A DNA stretch of 64,000 nt from Sporosarcina oncorhynchi (GCF_033304615.1 NZ_CP129118.1:3158001-3222000), one strand, 5' to 3'; shown: positions 1 to 7,705, counted from the stretch's first letter. The notes: a model not told the origin generated them from the sequence alone. Program-made: numbers and translations.

Positions 1-1920
1 AACAATCGCACGGCTGTTTTCGTTCACGTCGATATCACGGATGAATGACATGTCGATTTTAAGTATATCCGCAGGTAACTCTTTAATATAACTAAAGGTG
101 CTGTACCCTGTGCCAAAGTCGTCAATAGCCACTTGGATACCGATATCCCGGATACGTTGAATCGTATGGCGCATTTCCACGCGGTCCGCGAATGATGTTT
201 CAGTTAGCTCCAGTTCGATGAACTCCGGACTGACTTTTTCTTCCGTTAAAATTCGTTGAATTGTTTCAACGATCGTTGGTTCATCCAGTTGAACTGCTGA
301 CATATTGACAGCGATTCGAAACGGCTTGTACCCCCGCTGTTGCCAGTTGTAAGCTTGTTTACAAGCTTCCCGTAAAATCCATTCTCCGAGTGGCAAGATG
401 ATTTTCGTCTCTTCCGCAATGGGAATGAATTTATCCGGGGGAATACGTCCTAAATCCGGATGATTCCATCTTACCAACGCTTCCACACCAGACAGTTCCC
501 CGTGGTATAAGTTCATTTTCGGTTGGTATTCCAAGGTGAAATGCCCCATTTGGACACTTTTCCGCAGTTCATTTTCCAACAAAATCCGTTCGAGTGTTTT
601 CGTTGCTGTGCCAGGTTCGTACATCTTCACTCCGCCGCCGCCATGCTCTTTTACGAAATGAAGAGCTTTTTCCGCTTTCGTAATAAGTTCGGATGGTGTT
701 TGAGCGTGCTCTGGATACATCACCATTCCACAACTGATTGATATACTGTTTGTTTTCTCAGCCATAAGAATTGGTTCTTCCAGTTTCTCTTTAATGTCTT
801 TCGTCAATCGTTCAGCTGTTTCTTCGTCCGCCGCTTTCAAAATTGTAAAGGCAAATTCATCGCCTGAGATGCGACCGATCAGATCCTCTTTGCTTAAAGC
901 CTTTTTTAAACGATCCGCTACAACAGACAGCACATAATCCCCAGTATCTTGACCGTATGAATCATTCACATAGCGCAAACGATCGATGTTTAAGTAGACA
1001 AGGCTAATCGAAGTACCCTTTCGTTTTTCGGTCTGCAAGCGGTCGTATAACCTCTTACTGAAGGCGGTACGGTTTAGTAATGATGTCAATTGATCTTTGT
1101 ATGATAGATCCTGAATAATCGTTTCAGATTCTTTTTGTACTGTAATGTCATGCATGGAGACAACGACACAGTTCAAGTACTGTCCTTCTTGCCGTATGAA
1201 TTTCAGACTGGCTAGCATGGTGTGAAGACAATTGGCTTTATCTTTGACTTGAAATTCCACTGAGACAGCGTCAGTAGTACGCTTAGCCATATGAAGTGCT
1301 TCTTCGAATGTTAATCGATCTGCTTCTTCGATAATGTCATAGATGTCACCACTTGTTAGTTTCTGCAAATCCAACATTTTAGCATGTGTAGGTGATACAT
1401 ACTTGAATGCACCATCCGGATCGATTACCGAGATGAAATCCAAAGCGTTTTCCGTGATCAATCTATATATTTCGGCATCTATTCGACTTTTTTCCTCTAT
1501 CATTTTACGTTCTGTTATATCGTAGCGGATCGAAATATAGCGGACAGGAACACCCGCATCGTTGAGGATAGGAATGATTTTAGTATCCACCCAATAGATC
1601 GAACCATCTTTTGCACGGTTGCGAAGTTCACCATGCCACATTTCACCCTTCCCAATTGTCGCCCACATATTTTTGAAATAAGAACGTGGATGATAACCGG
1701 AATTTACAATTGAATGCGTTTGACCTAACAGTTCTTCTGCCCGGTATTGGGACATTTTTAAGAAGAGGGTGTTCACATACGTTATTTTCCCGGTTCGATC
1801 CGTAATAGCAATTATGACGGACTTATCAAGTGCGCTGGCTAGATCTTCGAGGGTGTCTTCGAATTCCTTGTCGTTCATTGAATTCGCCATCTGTTGTATG
1901 AGTGGGATATGTTCATCCAT
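1..1920 (-). CDS. PAS-GGDEF-EAL cyclic-di-GMP signalling protein (3' end outside window)
   Basis: The frame runs open for 640 codons from an ATG at 1920, behind a GAAAGGA ribosome site, to the left edge, so the C-terminus is missing. Two PAS/PAC sensor modules lie at about residues 25-135 and 145-260 (the first ends in RYDITERK). A GGDEF diguanylate cyclase domain follows at about 270-430; its signature is SGDEF (residues 352-356), a variant compatible with either weak or lost cyclase activity. An EAL domain begins near 445 with the intact motif EALVRW (E480), which suggests phosphodiesterase activity. No membrane segment is visible, so it should be cytosolic. The likely job is adjusting cyclic-di-GMP in response to a PAS-sensed signal. 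The ligand and target process cannot be read from sequence. Confidence 0.93.
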   Translation of the reverse strand, partial: MDEHIPLIQQMANSMNDKEFEDTLEDLASALDKSVIIAITDRTGKITYVNTLFLKMSQYRAEELLGQTHSIVNSGYHPRSYFKNMWATIGKGEMWHGELRNRAKDGSIYWVDTKIIPILNDAGVPVRYISIRYDITERKMIEEKSRIDAEIYRLITENALDFISVIDPDGAFKYVSPTHAKMLDLQKLTSGDIYDIIEEADRLTFEEALHMAKRTTDAVSVEFQVKDKANCLHTMLASLKFIRQEGQYLNCVVVSMHDITVQKESETIIQDLSYKDQLTSLLNRTAFSKRLYDRLQTEKRKGTSISLVYLNIDRLRYVNDSYGQDTGDYVLSVVADRLKKALSKEDLIGRISGDEFAFTILKAADEETAERLTKDIKEKLEEPILMAEKTNSISISCGMVMYPEHAQTPSELITKAEKALHFVKEHGGGGVKMYEPGTATKTLERILLENELRKSVQMGHFTLEYQPKMNLYHGELSGVEALVRWNHPDLGRIPPDKFIPIAEETKIILPLGEWILREACKQAYNWQQRGYKPFRIAVNMSAVQLDEPTIVETIQRILTEEKVSPEFIELELTETSFADRVEMRHTIQRIRDIGIQVAIDDFGTGYSTFSYIKELPADILKIDMSFIRDIDVNENSRAIV

Positions 1921-2121
1921 AGCGATTCACTGATCCTTTCTGCTATATAGTCGTGTATGAGTATGGCGCAATTGGATATGGTAGGTAGCTGAGGTAACTT
2001 ACACTACTTTTTATCATACTCTCTAGCATTACTCAATACATTCTTCTTGTTTGTACATTATTTGAAGTTTTACGTAGAAAATGATTATTCGGTGTAGCGG
2101 AGAAGATAGAGGATTTTTGGC
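1921..2121. other. Intergenic stretch with no recognisable gene
   Basis: The AT-rich space upstream of the PAS-GGDEF-EAL gene should contain its promoter. I do not see a convincing sigma-A promoter with good spacing, nor any coding frame or RNA gene. Confidence 0.5.
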
Positions 2122-2155
2122 AATAAAAAAATCCTTATAAGATACATAAGGGTTT
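2122..2155 (-). terminator. Rho-independent terminator
   Basis: Read on the minus strand, AAACCCTTAT pairs with ATAAGGATTT around a short loop and is followed by a run of seven T. It is the first terminator-like hairpin downstream of the tRNA-Gln gene and the repeat block, and probably ends that transcript. Confidence 0.6.
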
Positions 2156-2195
2156 AGGGGTATTTTTCAATGTATGTAGTTTTGGATAGTGAAAG

Positions 2196-2330
2196 TCTCT
2201 TTTCAAGCTTATATAGGTTTTTTCTTTTTGTTATTAAAATCTTTGTGCTTGCTCTTTTCACTTGGTTTCTTTTTGTTATTCAAACCTTTGTGCTCGCTCT
2301 TTTTACCTGATTTTTTCTTGTCATTAAAAC
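2196..2330 (-). repeat. Degenerate 45-bp tandem repeats (coding-like tail)
   Basis: The box CTTTGTGCTY recurs at 2241, 2286 and 2331, an exact 45-bp period, and a weaker copy is visible near 2196. Because 45 is a multiple of three, one minus-strand frame reads as lysine-rich 15-residue repeats of the type KSEHKGLNNKKKPSE and stops at a TAA near 2210. That frame has no start codon upstream. It looks like the surviving tail of a low-complexity gene, although it could also be non-coding. Confidence 0.6.
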
Positions 2331-2528
2331 CTTTGTGCTCAAAATACCTTGCGGTATTTTTCGCAAATCTTTTTTAACGCTTCTCGTTTCATTATAAAAC
2401 CTCAGTGCTCAAAATACCTTGCGGTATTTTTCGCAAATCTTTTTTAACGCTTCTCGTTTCATTATAAAACCTCAGTGCTCAAAATACCTTGCGGTATTTT
2501 TCGCAAATCTTTTTTAACGCTTCTCGTT
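2331..2528 (-). repeat. Three tandem copies of a 70-bp unit
   Basis: Units begin at 2331, 2401 and 2471. The third is cut at about 2528, just downstream of tRNA-Gln. The copies are nearly identical and differ mainly in the first bases (ctttgtgctc against ctcagtgctc). Each holds the hairpin AAAATACC-TTGC-GGTATTTT. On the minus strand the two complete units each carry a GAGG motif, a 7-base gap and an ATG opening a 17-codon frame (2409-2462 and 2339-2392) with the same peptide MKREALKKICEKYRKVF. Whether these are translated is unknown. Confidence 0.85.
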
Positions 2529-2537
2529 AAAAAAGAT

Positions 2538-2612
2538 TGGCTGGGGTAGCTGGATTCGAACCAACGAATGACGGAGTCAAAGTCCGTTGCCTTACCGCTT
2601 GGCTATACCCCA
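2538..2612 (-). tRNA. tRNA-Gln (TTG)
   Basis: The minus strand gives a 75-nt cloverleaf: acceptor TGGGGTA pairing with TACCCCA, discriminator G, encoded CCA, and a T-arm containing GGTTCGAATCC. The anticodon TTG lies in ACTTTGACT. It is the last gene of the Glu-Tyr-Gln unit and is followed at once by a perfect 14-bp AT-rich hairpin. Confidence 0.97.
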
Positions 2613-2653
2613 ATTGTAATAAATATGAGTAACGGATTTTTTTTTAAATAAAA

Positions 2654-2738
2654 TGGTGGTGGGGGACGGATTCGAACCGCCGAACCCGGAGGGAGCGGAT
2701 TTACAGTCCGCCGCGTTTAGCCACTTCGCTACCCCACC
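2654..2738 (-). tRNA. tRNA-Tyr (GTA)
   Basis: The 85-nt class II tRNA has the long variable arm expected of tyrosine. Acceptor GGTGGGG pairs with CCCCACC, followed by A and an encoded CCA. The anticodon GTA lies in GGACTGTAAATCC. It is between tRNA-Glu and tRNA-Gln. Confidence 0.97.
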
Positions 2739-2767
2739 AAAGTTATTGTGTATGATTATAAAAAACA

Positions 2768-2842
2768 TGGTGACCCCTACGGGATTCGAACCCGTGTTAC
2801 CGCCGTGAAAGGGCGGTGTCTTAACCGCTTGACCAAGGGGCC
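2768..2842 (-). tRNA. tRNA-Glu (TTC)
   Basis: The 75-nt cloverleaf has acceptor GGCCCCT, anticodon TTC in CCCTTTCACGG, and encodes its CCA. It is the first gene behind the promoter at 2895-2923. Confidence 0.97.
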
Positions 2843-2894
2843 TTTATAATAAGGCAGATACTCGTCAATATTTTTGACGAATCGCACAAATGCT

Positions 2895-2923
2895 ATATTA
2901 GCAAACTTACGAAGAGTGTGCAA
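2895..2923 (-). promoter_or_regulatory. Sigma-A promoter for tRNA-Glu-Tyr-Gln
   Basis: On the minus strand TTGCAC (2918-2923) and TAATAT (2895-2900) are separated by exactly 17 bases, about 50 bases upstream of tRNA-Glu. Together with the weak hairpin and T-run after tRNA-Thr, this indicates that the five tRNAs form two transcripts. Confidence 0.75.
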
Positions 2924-3047
2924 GTCCATTTTCTTTTTTACTTCAATAATTTTGCTTTGCGCCGCTAGTTAGGTCGATTTAACAATTCGAAGACATAAAA
3001 AAAGCGCCTTGCTTTTCATATAGGAAACCGTCTGAATTCTTATCAGA

Positions 3048-3120
3048 AGCTTCCAACCGGATTCGAACCGGTGACCTCTTCCTTACCATGGAAGCACTCT
3101 ACCTACTGAGCTATGGAAGC
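3048..3120 (-). tRNA. tRNA-Thr (GGT)
   Basis: The 73-nt tRNA has acceptor GCTTCCA, anticodon GGT in the loop ATGGTAA, and a T-arm with GGTTCGAATCC. Unlike its neighbours it has no encoded CCA: the sequence after the acceptor continues TTCTGA. CCA must therefore be added by nucleotidyltransferase. A small hairpin with a T-run follows near 2998-3016. Confidence 0.96.
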
Positions 3121-3130
3121 ATAAAAAAAA

Positions 3131-3205
3131 TGGCTCCGCAGGTAGGACTCGAACCTACGACCGATCGGTTAACAGCCGATTGCTCTACCACTGAGCTACT
3201 GCGGA
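3131..3205 (-). tRNA. tRNA-Asn (GTT)
   Basis: The 75-nt tRNA has acceptor TCCGCAG pairing with CTGCGGA, discriminator G, encoded CCA, and anticodon GTT in GGCTGTTAACC. It is the first gene of the Asn-Thr unit. Confidence 0.97.
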
Positions 3206-3243
3206 ATAATATATTATTTTTTTATTTTCCAACGACAAGACTT

Positions 3244-3272
3244 ATTATAGCTAAGATCCTGGCGGAAATCAA
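3244..3272 (-). promoter_or_regulatory. Sigma-A promoter for tRNA-Asn-Thr
   Basis: Minus strand TTGATT (3267-3272), 17-base spacer, TATAAT (3244-3249), close upstream of tRNA-Asn. A second, weaker pair (TTGACC, 16 bases, GATACT) lies further upstream near 3315-3340. Confidence 0.82.
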
Positions 3273-3349
3273 CTACTTTTTAACTTCTCTTGTGAAGACT
3301 TCATTATAGTATCATGAAGGATTCATAATGGTCAAGGCACTATCATAAA

Positions 3350-4057
3350 ATGCTTTATAGATTTTGTTGTAAAGGGGATGTGACGTGCGTTTTGAAAGTA
3401 AAATTATTCGTTCTTACAGTGATTCTCACTGCGGTTGTACTATTTTTCACTCAAATACCTGGGGCTGATTCGTTGAAGGCGGTCTTTCGGTTGACTGATG
3501 AACCTGGAGAAGTGATTGTTCGTGGAATATCGGGTTCTGCATTGACGATTAATATTTCATTCGGAGAGGATGAAGTCGAACAATTAATCCGCGAATTGCA
3601 AACACCCTATCCTGTGCTCTTTTTGGATATGGAATGGGCAGAGCGATTTCCCGATATCATCGCTTTGATTAAAAAGAAAAATATCCCGGTCGGGCTTTTA
3701 GGACATGCCGGAGAGGAATACGAAAAGAACATACCGGCATTGATGGAACAGATTGAACAGTTCGATGCTCATTTCGGCACAAAGCCTTTATGGTTCAGGA
3801 CTTCAGATGAACAATTCCCTTTATCCTTACGCAATGCTTTATGGGATATCGAAGTGAATGCATTAGGCTCTACTGTGAAATGGCTCGATGGTGAACCACC
3901 TCCAGTCCTTGAAGGAGAAATCATTTCTTTGCCTCACCATCGGGAAGAACGTATCCGTCTAGCTTCTTTGAAAAAGTTGAATGAGACGCGACAATATCAA
4001 GCTTTGGAAAACGTCCTATTTACGATGTCCGTTAAAACGAAAAGGATACCTGAATGA
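3350..4057 (+). CDS. pdaB: PdaB-like sporulation polysaccharide deacetylase-fold protein
   Basis: The 235-residue protein has an N-terminal membrane anchor (about residues 17-34) and a divergent NodB-type domain. The segment ALTINISFGEDE matches the PdaB version of NodB motif 1, where the usual TFDDG becomes TFNISWGDE. WAERFPDI, a GLLGH segment and a WFRTSDEQFP segment fall where later NodB motifs sit. The classical catalytic Asp and His residues are poorly conserved, so enzyme activity is doubtful. The alternating strands pdaB(+), kbaA(-), gerD(+), salA(-) match Bacillus, where PdaB is needed to keep spore peptidoglycan stable. The start is uncertain: ATG 3350 has a weak ribosome site, and TTG 3392 follows AAAGGGG by 14 bases. 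Confidence 0.78.
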   Translation: MLYRFCCKGDVTCVLKVKLFVLTVILTAVVLFFTQIPGADSLKAVFRLTDEPGEVIVRGISGSALTINISFGEDEVEQLIRELQTPYPVLFLDMEWAERFPDIIALIKKKNIPVGLLGHAGEEYEKNIPALMEQIEQFDAHFGTKPLWFRTSDEQFPLSLRNALWDIEVNALGSTVKWLDGEPPPVLEGEIISLPHHREERIRLASLKKLNETRQYQALENVLFTMSVKTKRIPE

Positions 4058-4062
4058 AGCGA

Positions 4063-4180
4063 CGTTATGGGCGTTTATGGACTTTTAAATGAAGTTATGG
4101 ACTTTTGTAAGACGTTATGGAGTTTTAGACTTCATTATGGATTTTTTATAGGATTATTGGACTTTTGTTGAGATTAGTGA
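4063..4180. repeat. 20-bp tandem repeat array
   Basis: The core TTATGGACTTTT (variants TTATGGAGTTTT, TTATGGATTTTT, TTATTGGACTTTT) recurs with its TATGG element at 4075, 4095, 4115, 4135 and 4155, an exact 20-bp period, with degenerate flanking units. The array lies between the convergent ends of pdaB and kbaA, before their shared terminator. It is too short-period and spacer-free to be CRISPR. Confidence 0.85.
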
Positions 4181-4190
4181 GGGGTTTATT

Positions 4191-4241
4191 AAAAAAATAA
4201 GGCACAGCTCCCATTTTGTATGTGGAAGTTGTGCCTTTTTA
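4191..4241. terminator. Bidirectional terminator between pdaB and kbaA
   Basis: AGGCACARCT pairs with its complement around a loop of about 12 bases, with an A-run before and a T-run after. It can therefore stop transcripts from both convergent genes. Confidence 0.78.
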
Positions 4242-4243
4242 GG

Positions 4244-4951
4244 TTATCTTGCTTTTTTCACAGCTTTACCCTTTGCCTTTGTTGAATTCTGAGCAGCGTC
4301 TCTGCGGGCTTTTCTGCGTGCATCCAGTTTTGCTTTGTCCTCGTCTGATTGACGATTATACTTCGGCAGCATTAGAATCTGATATGCATTAACGGCCAGA
4401 AGCGGGAATAATAAGATGGTGACCCATGTATCTATATTGCCTGAACGCACCATTAGTGCCGGTAACCATTCAAGTGTGGTGATGACAATCATAAAGAACA
4501 ACGCCGATATAAGCGCGTGCTTCTTTGTCCATTGCGCTTTGAAATAAGCTGTTACAGCCGACACCGCCAATAATGAAAACAGCAAGGTTAAGTAAAGAAT
4601 TGTTCGCCCCGTATCGCCTTCTGTCAATTTAAATCGGAAAAAGACGAGGTCAAAAAGTACAACGGCGATGATTAGCATCTGTACCCAATTCCATAATGTC
4701 AGCGTTTTGAACATATTGACGCCGAATTGATGGACTGTCAAATAGGCGAAGAATCCCATTTGGGCGACGACACTCATAGTGAATCCTAAAAAGATCATCC
4801 AAACGAAAGCACTTATGAATTGAAAGTACTCGCCGTCGGATAAAAATTGCGAGAAAAACTCCCAACGTACGATCAAACCAACGACCGCCGTGACAGCTCC
4901 TCCTATTAGCAAGGCATTAAAAAAGAATTTAACCCAATTTCGTATGGTCAC
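4244..4951 (-). CDS. kbaA: KinB-signalling pathway activation protein KbaA
   Basis: The 235-residue integral membrane protein has about six hydrophobic helices (roughly residues 8-28, 43-65, 68-90, 92-108, 118-136, 145-190). KbaA in Bacillus is needed for KinB-dependent entry into the sporulation phosphorelay. Identification rests on the membrane pattern and the position between gerD and pdaB. After the last helix there is a long basic tail (about residues 197-235, rich in Lys, Arg and Ala), longer than I recall for the Bacillus subtilis protein. The start is GTG at 4951, about 9 bases after GGGGG. Confidence 0.85.
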   Translation of the reverse strand: MTIRNWVKFFFNALLIGGAVTAVVGLIVRWEFFSQFLSDGEYFQFISAFVWMIFLGFTMSVVAQMGFFAYLTVHQFGVNMFKTLTLWNWVQMLIIAVVLFDLVFFRFKLTEGDTGRTILYLTLLFSLLAVSAVTAYFKAQWTKKHALISALFFMIVITTLEWLPALMVRSGNIDTWVTILLFPLLAVNAYQILMLPKYNRQSDEDKAKLDARRKARRDAAQNSTKAKGKAVKKAR

Positions 4952-5093
4952 GATAGTGTTCCCCCGTTTTCAATTGCTTTCAATAGTGTATCAACGTTTT
5001 GTGCAAAAATCTATTTCATTGCACGATTCATGCATATTCCTTCTTATATTGTGAACAATAATTGAAATAGCTAACCGAAGGGATTTTGATTCC

Positions 5094-5717
5094 ATGAAGA
5101 AAAAATGGGTTTATTGCCTACTTCTCGTCTTTCTACTTGCAAGTTGTAGCCAACAAGCACAAAGCCCGAACTACGACGAGATGAAAAAAATGATGACAGA
5201 TGCTTTACAAACGGAAGATGGCAAAAAAGCTATCCGAAAAATGTTCGCTGATCCCGAATTCCGGGAACTGATTGTGCTGGAGCAGCCCGAAGTGAAGAAG
5301 TCCATTGAAGATATATTGTTGTCGAAAAAGGGTGAGGATTTCTGGAAACATGCTTTTGAAGATCCGAAGTTCACGGAGTCCATCGCAAAAAGCATGAAAG
5401 AGCAACAGCAGGATATTATGTCGAATCTGATGAATGACTCATCTTTCTTGAAAGAGATGGAATCATTTTTTGGTCAGGCCGATATGCAGAAGCAATTAGA
5501 AACGATTTTGAAGTCCTCTAACATGAAAAAGGAGATTGAAAAATCCGTTGAAGATACGATTAATAATCCGTTGATGAAAGCAAAATGGCAAGAGTTGATT
5601 TTAAAAGCGGGCGAAGTGACCTCTTCTGCAAAAGGCGAAGAATCCGGGGGTGGAAGTGGCGGAGATAATTCAGATCAATCAGGAGATCAAAAAGAAAAAA
5701 GCGGCGGAGGTAAATGA
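5094..5717 (+). CDS. gerD: Spore germination lipoprotein GerD
   Basis: The 207-residue secreted lipoprotein has signal peptide residues 1-17 and lipobox LLASC, with Cys18 as the predicted lipidated residue. The body is charged and helical, and a low-complexity Gly/Ser tail (about residues 180-207) ends in SGGGK. GerD organises the germinant-receptor cluster (germinosome) in the spore inner membrane. Its position between salA and kbaA, divergent from kbaA, is the Bacillus arrangement. Expression in the forespore under sigma-G is expected from the family, but I could not assign a clear promoter in 4952-5093. Confidence 0.92.
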   Translation: MKKKWVYCLLLVFLLASCSQQAQSPNYDEMKKMMTDALQTEDGKKAIRKMFADPEFRELIVLEQPEVKKSIEDILLSKKGEDFWKHAFEDPKFTESIAKSMKEQQQDIMSNLMNDSSFLKEMESFFGQADMQKQLETILKSSNMKKEIEKSVEDTINNPLMKAKWQELILKAGEVTSSAKGEESGGGSGGDNSDQSGDQKEKSGGGK

Positions 5718-5729
5718 CCTCCCCGCTTT
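5698..5729. terminator. Bidirectional terminator between gerD and salA
   Basis: AAAGCGG-c-GGAGGT pairs with ACCTCC-CCGCTTT around a five-base loop, flanked by an A-run and by TCTTTT. The hairpin overlaps the last codons of gerD. Confidence 0.85.
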
Positions 5730-5740
5730 CTTTTATTCGT

Positions 5741-6799
5741 TTACTTAGAAGTCATTTCAATAACATTTTGCGCGATGGTTGCGTAAGTTTGACCGATTGG
5801 ATGGTCTTTTGCATAAACAGAAGGCGCAAAATCAGTTTCACTCCAGTCAGGCTGTCCGAGTGGAATCTGTCCAAGCAATTCAGTGCGCAATTCTTCAGCA
5901 AGACGCGTACCGCCACCTTTGCCAAATACGTATTCTTTTTCGCCCGTTGCCGAAGATTGGAACCAAGCCATATTTTCGATAACGCCGAGCAACGTGTGCT
6001 CCGTTTGCAATGCCATGGCACCTGCGCGAGCTGCGACGAATGCTGCAGTCGGATGCGGTGTCGTCACAACAATTTCTTTAGAAGATGGAATCATTTGGTG
6101 AATATCAAGTGCTACATCACCTGTACCTGGTGGCAAATCGAGAATGAGGTAATCGAGATCTCCCCAATCCACATCGCGGAAGAACTGATCTAGTACTTTC
6201 CCGAGCATCGGGCCACGCCAAACGACAGGCGCATTGTCTTCGACAAAGAAGCCCATGGAAATCACTTTGACTCCAAAACGCTCGACAGGTATGATGCGGT
6301 CTTCACGAATGACTGGTAGTTCAGTAATACCCATCATGTCCGGCACACTGAATCCATAAATGTCCGCATCGATCAACCCAACTTTTTTGCCCAGTCTAGC
6401 GAGACCGACAGCCAAGTTCACGGATACCGTTGATTTTCCGACGCCGCCTTTCCCGGACGCAATCGAGATGAATTCAATATCATTCAGTGGGGATAAGAGA
6501 TCTTGTGCTTCAGATTCCGTTACTGTCCCACGAAACTTTTCAAGTGTTTCCGGAGGTAATTCTTCAAAACGGATGCCGACAGAATCTGCACCTGCCGCTT
6601 TGATCACTTCCACTACTTTCATTTGTAATGTCATCTGTTCTGCCGTGTTGATTTTAGCGAGAGCCAATTTTACACTGACATGCTGCTTCTCTGGCTTGAT
6701 AGTCACACTTACAATCCCATCAGTTTCCGCCAAAGTTTTATGTAAAAATGGATCTTTCAATTCGCCTACAACATCACGGATAATCTGTTCATTTAACAA
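5741..6799 (-). CDS. salA: Mrp/NBP35-family P-loop ATPase SalA
   Basis: The 352-residue cytosolic ATPase has an N-terminal MIP18/DUF59-type domain (about 1-85) and a Mrp ATP-binding domain with deviant Walker A GKGGVGKST, the DADIYGFSVPDMMG segment and DLPPGTGD. Family members carry iron-sulphur clusters; in Bacillus subtilis SalA also acts on protease gene regulation. I chose TTG 6799, eight bases after AAGGAG, because the upstream GTG at 6808 overlaps that ribosome site. It is divergent from gerD as in Bacillus. Confidence 0.93.
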   Translation of the reverse strand: MLNEQIIRDVVGELKDPFLHKTLAETDGIVSVTIKPEKQHVSVKLALAKINTAEQMTLQMKVVEVIKAAGADSVGIRFEELPPETLEKFRGTVTESEAQDLLSPLNDIEFISIASGKGGVGKSTVSVNLAVGLARLGKKVGLIDADIYGFSVPDMMGITELPVIREDRIIPVERFGVKVISMGFFVEDNAPVVWRGPMLGKVLDQFFRDVDWGDLDYLILDLPPGTGDVALDIHQMIPSSKEIVVTTPHPTAAFVAARAGAMALQTEHTLLGVIENMAWFQSSATGEKEYVFGKGGGTRLAEELRTELLGQIPLGQPDWSETDFAPSVYAKDHPIGQTYATIAQNVIEMTSK

Positions 6800-6876
6800 T
6801 ATGGCCACTCCTTAGAAGGTAATTCAATCTATTCCAAGTATACCATAGTGATTCTTTTTCAAATGGTGATATGCCT

Positions 6877-7593
6877 TCAATTTTGCTCAGATGTATGGAA
6901 TAGAATGATTCCTTCAACGATGGCATCTGCCACTTTTGCGTGATAGGCAGGATCCATCAGCAACTTGCGCTCTTCGGGATTGGAAATGAAGCCTGTTTCG
7001 ATAAGGACAGAAGGCATCGGCACCTTTTTCAATAAATAAACTCCTTTAATTGCCATCGCTTCCCGATCTGTGTTTTGAAGATTTTCTACAAACGAACTTT
7101 GTATGGATTTCGCCAATAGCTCGCCACCTTCATGTCCTTCTGCATGATAAAACACTTGTGAACCTCTCCATCTTTCTTCAGGAATCGCGTTGACATGGAC
7201 ACTTAAAAACATATCCGGGTCTTCTTCGATTGCAATGGTTTCGCGTAATTTTAAATCGGCCATCTTCCGTTGACGTGTCGTGCTGAATTTCTCATTCGGC
7301 GCATGCTCCGCAATGGCATCTCCGCCTTTTTCCCGGGTCATGACAATGACAGCACCTTTCTTTTCAAGCTTCTTCTTTAGCTCATGCGCGATGCTCAGTG
7401 TAATATCACGTTCTACCACTTCACCAACAGAAGCACCACCGTCTAATCCGCCATGCCCCGGATCAATGACAATCTTCACCCCGCCTAGCTGCTCAGGCAT
7501 GAAAAATCCCCGATCCGAAGCTTTCACTCCGTACACGACAACAAGAAGAGAAGTCGCAAACAATAAACCAATGACCAGCCATCGTTTCAACAT
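6877..7593 (-). CDS. cwlD: N-acetylmuramoyl-L-alanine amidase CwlD
   Basis: The 238-residue protein has an N-terminal signal anchor (about residues 3-24) and an Amidase_3 domain. Visible zinc and catalytic motifs are IDPGHGGLDGG, the Glu of VVERDITLS, SVHVNA, and the late Glu in VLIETGFISN. CwlD removes stem peptides from spore-cortex muramic acid so that muramic-delta-lactam, the mark read by germination lytic enzymes, can form. The start is the ATG at 7593, after AAAGGCGG, rather than the in-frame GTG two codons earlier. It is followed by salA in the same direction. Confidence 0.93.
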   Translation of the reverse strand: MLKRWLVIGLLFATSLLVVVYGVKASDRGFFMPEQLGGVKIVIDPGHGGLDGGASVGEVVERDITLSIAHELKKKLEKKGAVIVMTREKGGDAIAEHAPNEKFSTTRQRKMADLKLRETIAIEEDPDMFLSVHVNAIPEERWRGSQVFYHAEGHEGGELLAKSIQSSFVENLQNTDREAMAIKGVYLLKKVPMPSVLIETGFISNPEERKLLMDPAYHAKVADAIVEGIILFHTSEQN

Positions 7594-7666
7594 ACACACC
7601 GCCTTTTTCCATCACTATACGTAATTGTAGGAAAAGATATGAATGCGTTGTATTGTCAATTTCAGA

Positions 7667-7697
7667 ATAAAAAAAGAAGCCGTCATGGCTTCTTTTT
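7667..7697 (-). terminator. Terminator after the rhodanese gene
   Basis: The minus strand reads AAGAAGCC, loop ATGAC, GGCTTCTT and a T-run. It lies directly past the rhodanese stop codon. Confidence 0.85.
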
Positions 7698-7705
7698 ACT
7701 CACTG

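Noticed and set aside
2189..2377. 62-codon plus-strand frame rich in Phe and Leu
   Set aside because: It is produced by the T-rich tandem repeats and has no ribosome site; repeats explain it better.
2196..2528. Possible CRISPR array
   Set aside because: Units are directly adjacent (45 and 70 bp) with no unique spacers, and no cas genes are nearby.
3088..3309. Open frame of 73 codons on the plus strand
   Set aside because: It runs antisense through tRNA-Thr and tRNA-Asn; peptides such as GLEPTTDRLTADCSTTELL are the usual false translation of tRNA genes.
4063..4180. Possible CRISPR array or phage att site
   Set aside because: The 20-bp units have no spacers and there is no integrase; a simple tandem array is sufficient.
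6360..6815. 151-codon plus-strand frame opposite salA
   Set aside because: Antisense shadow of a well-supported gene; composition mirrors salA codons and no homology is visible.
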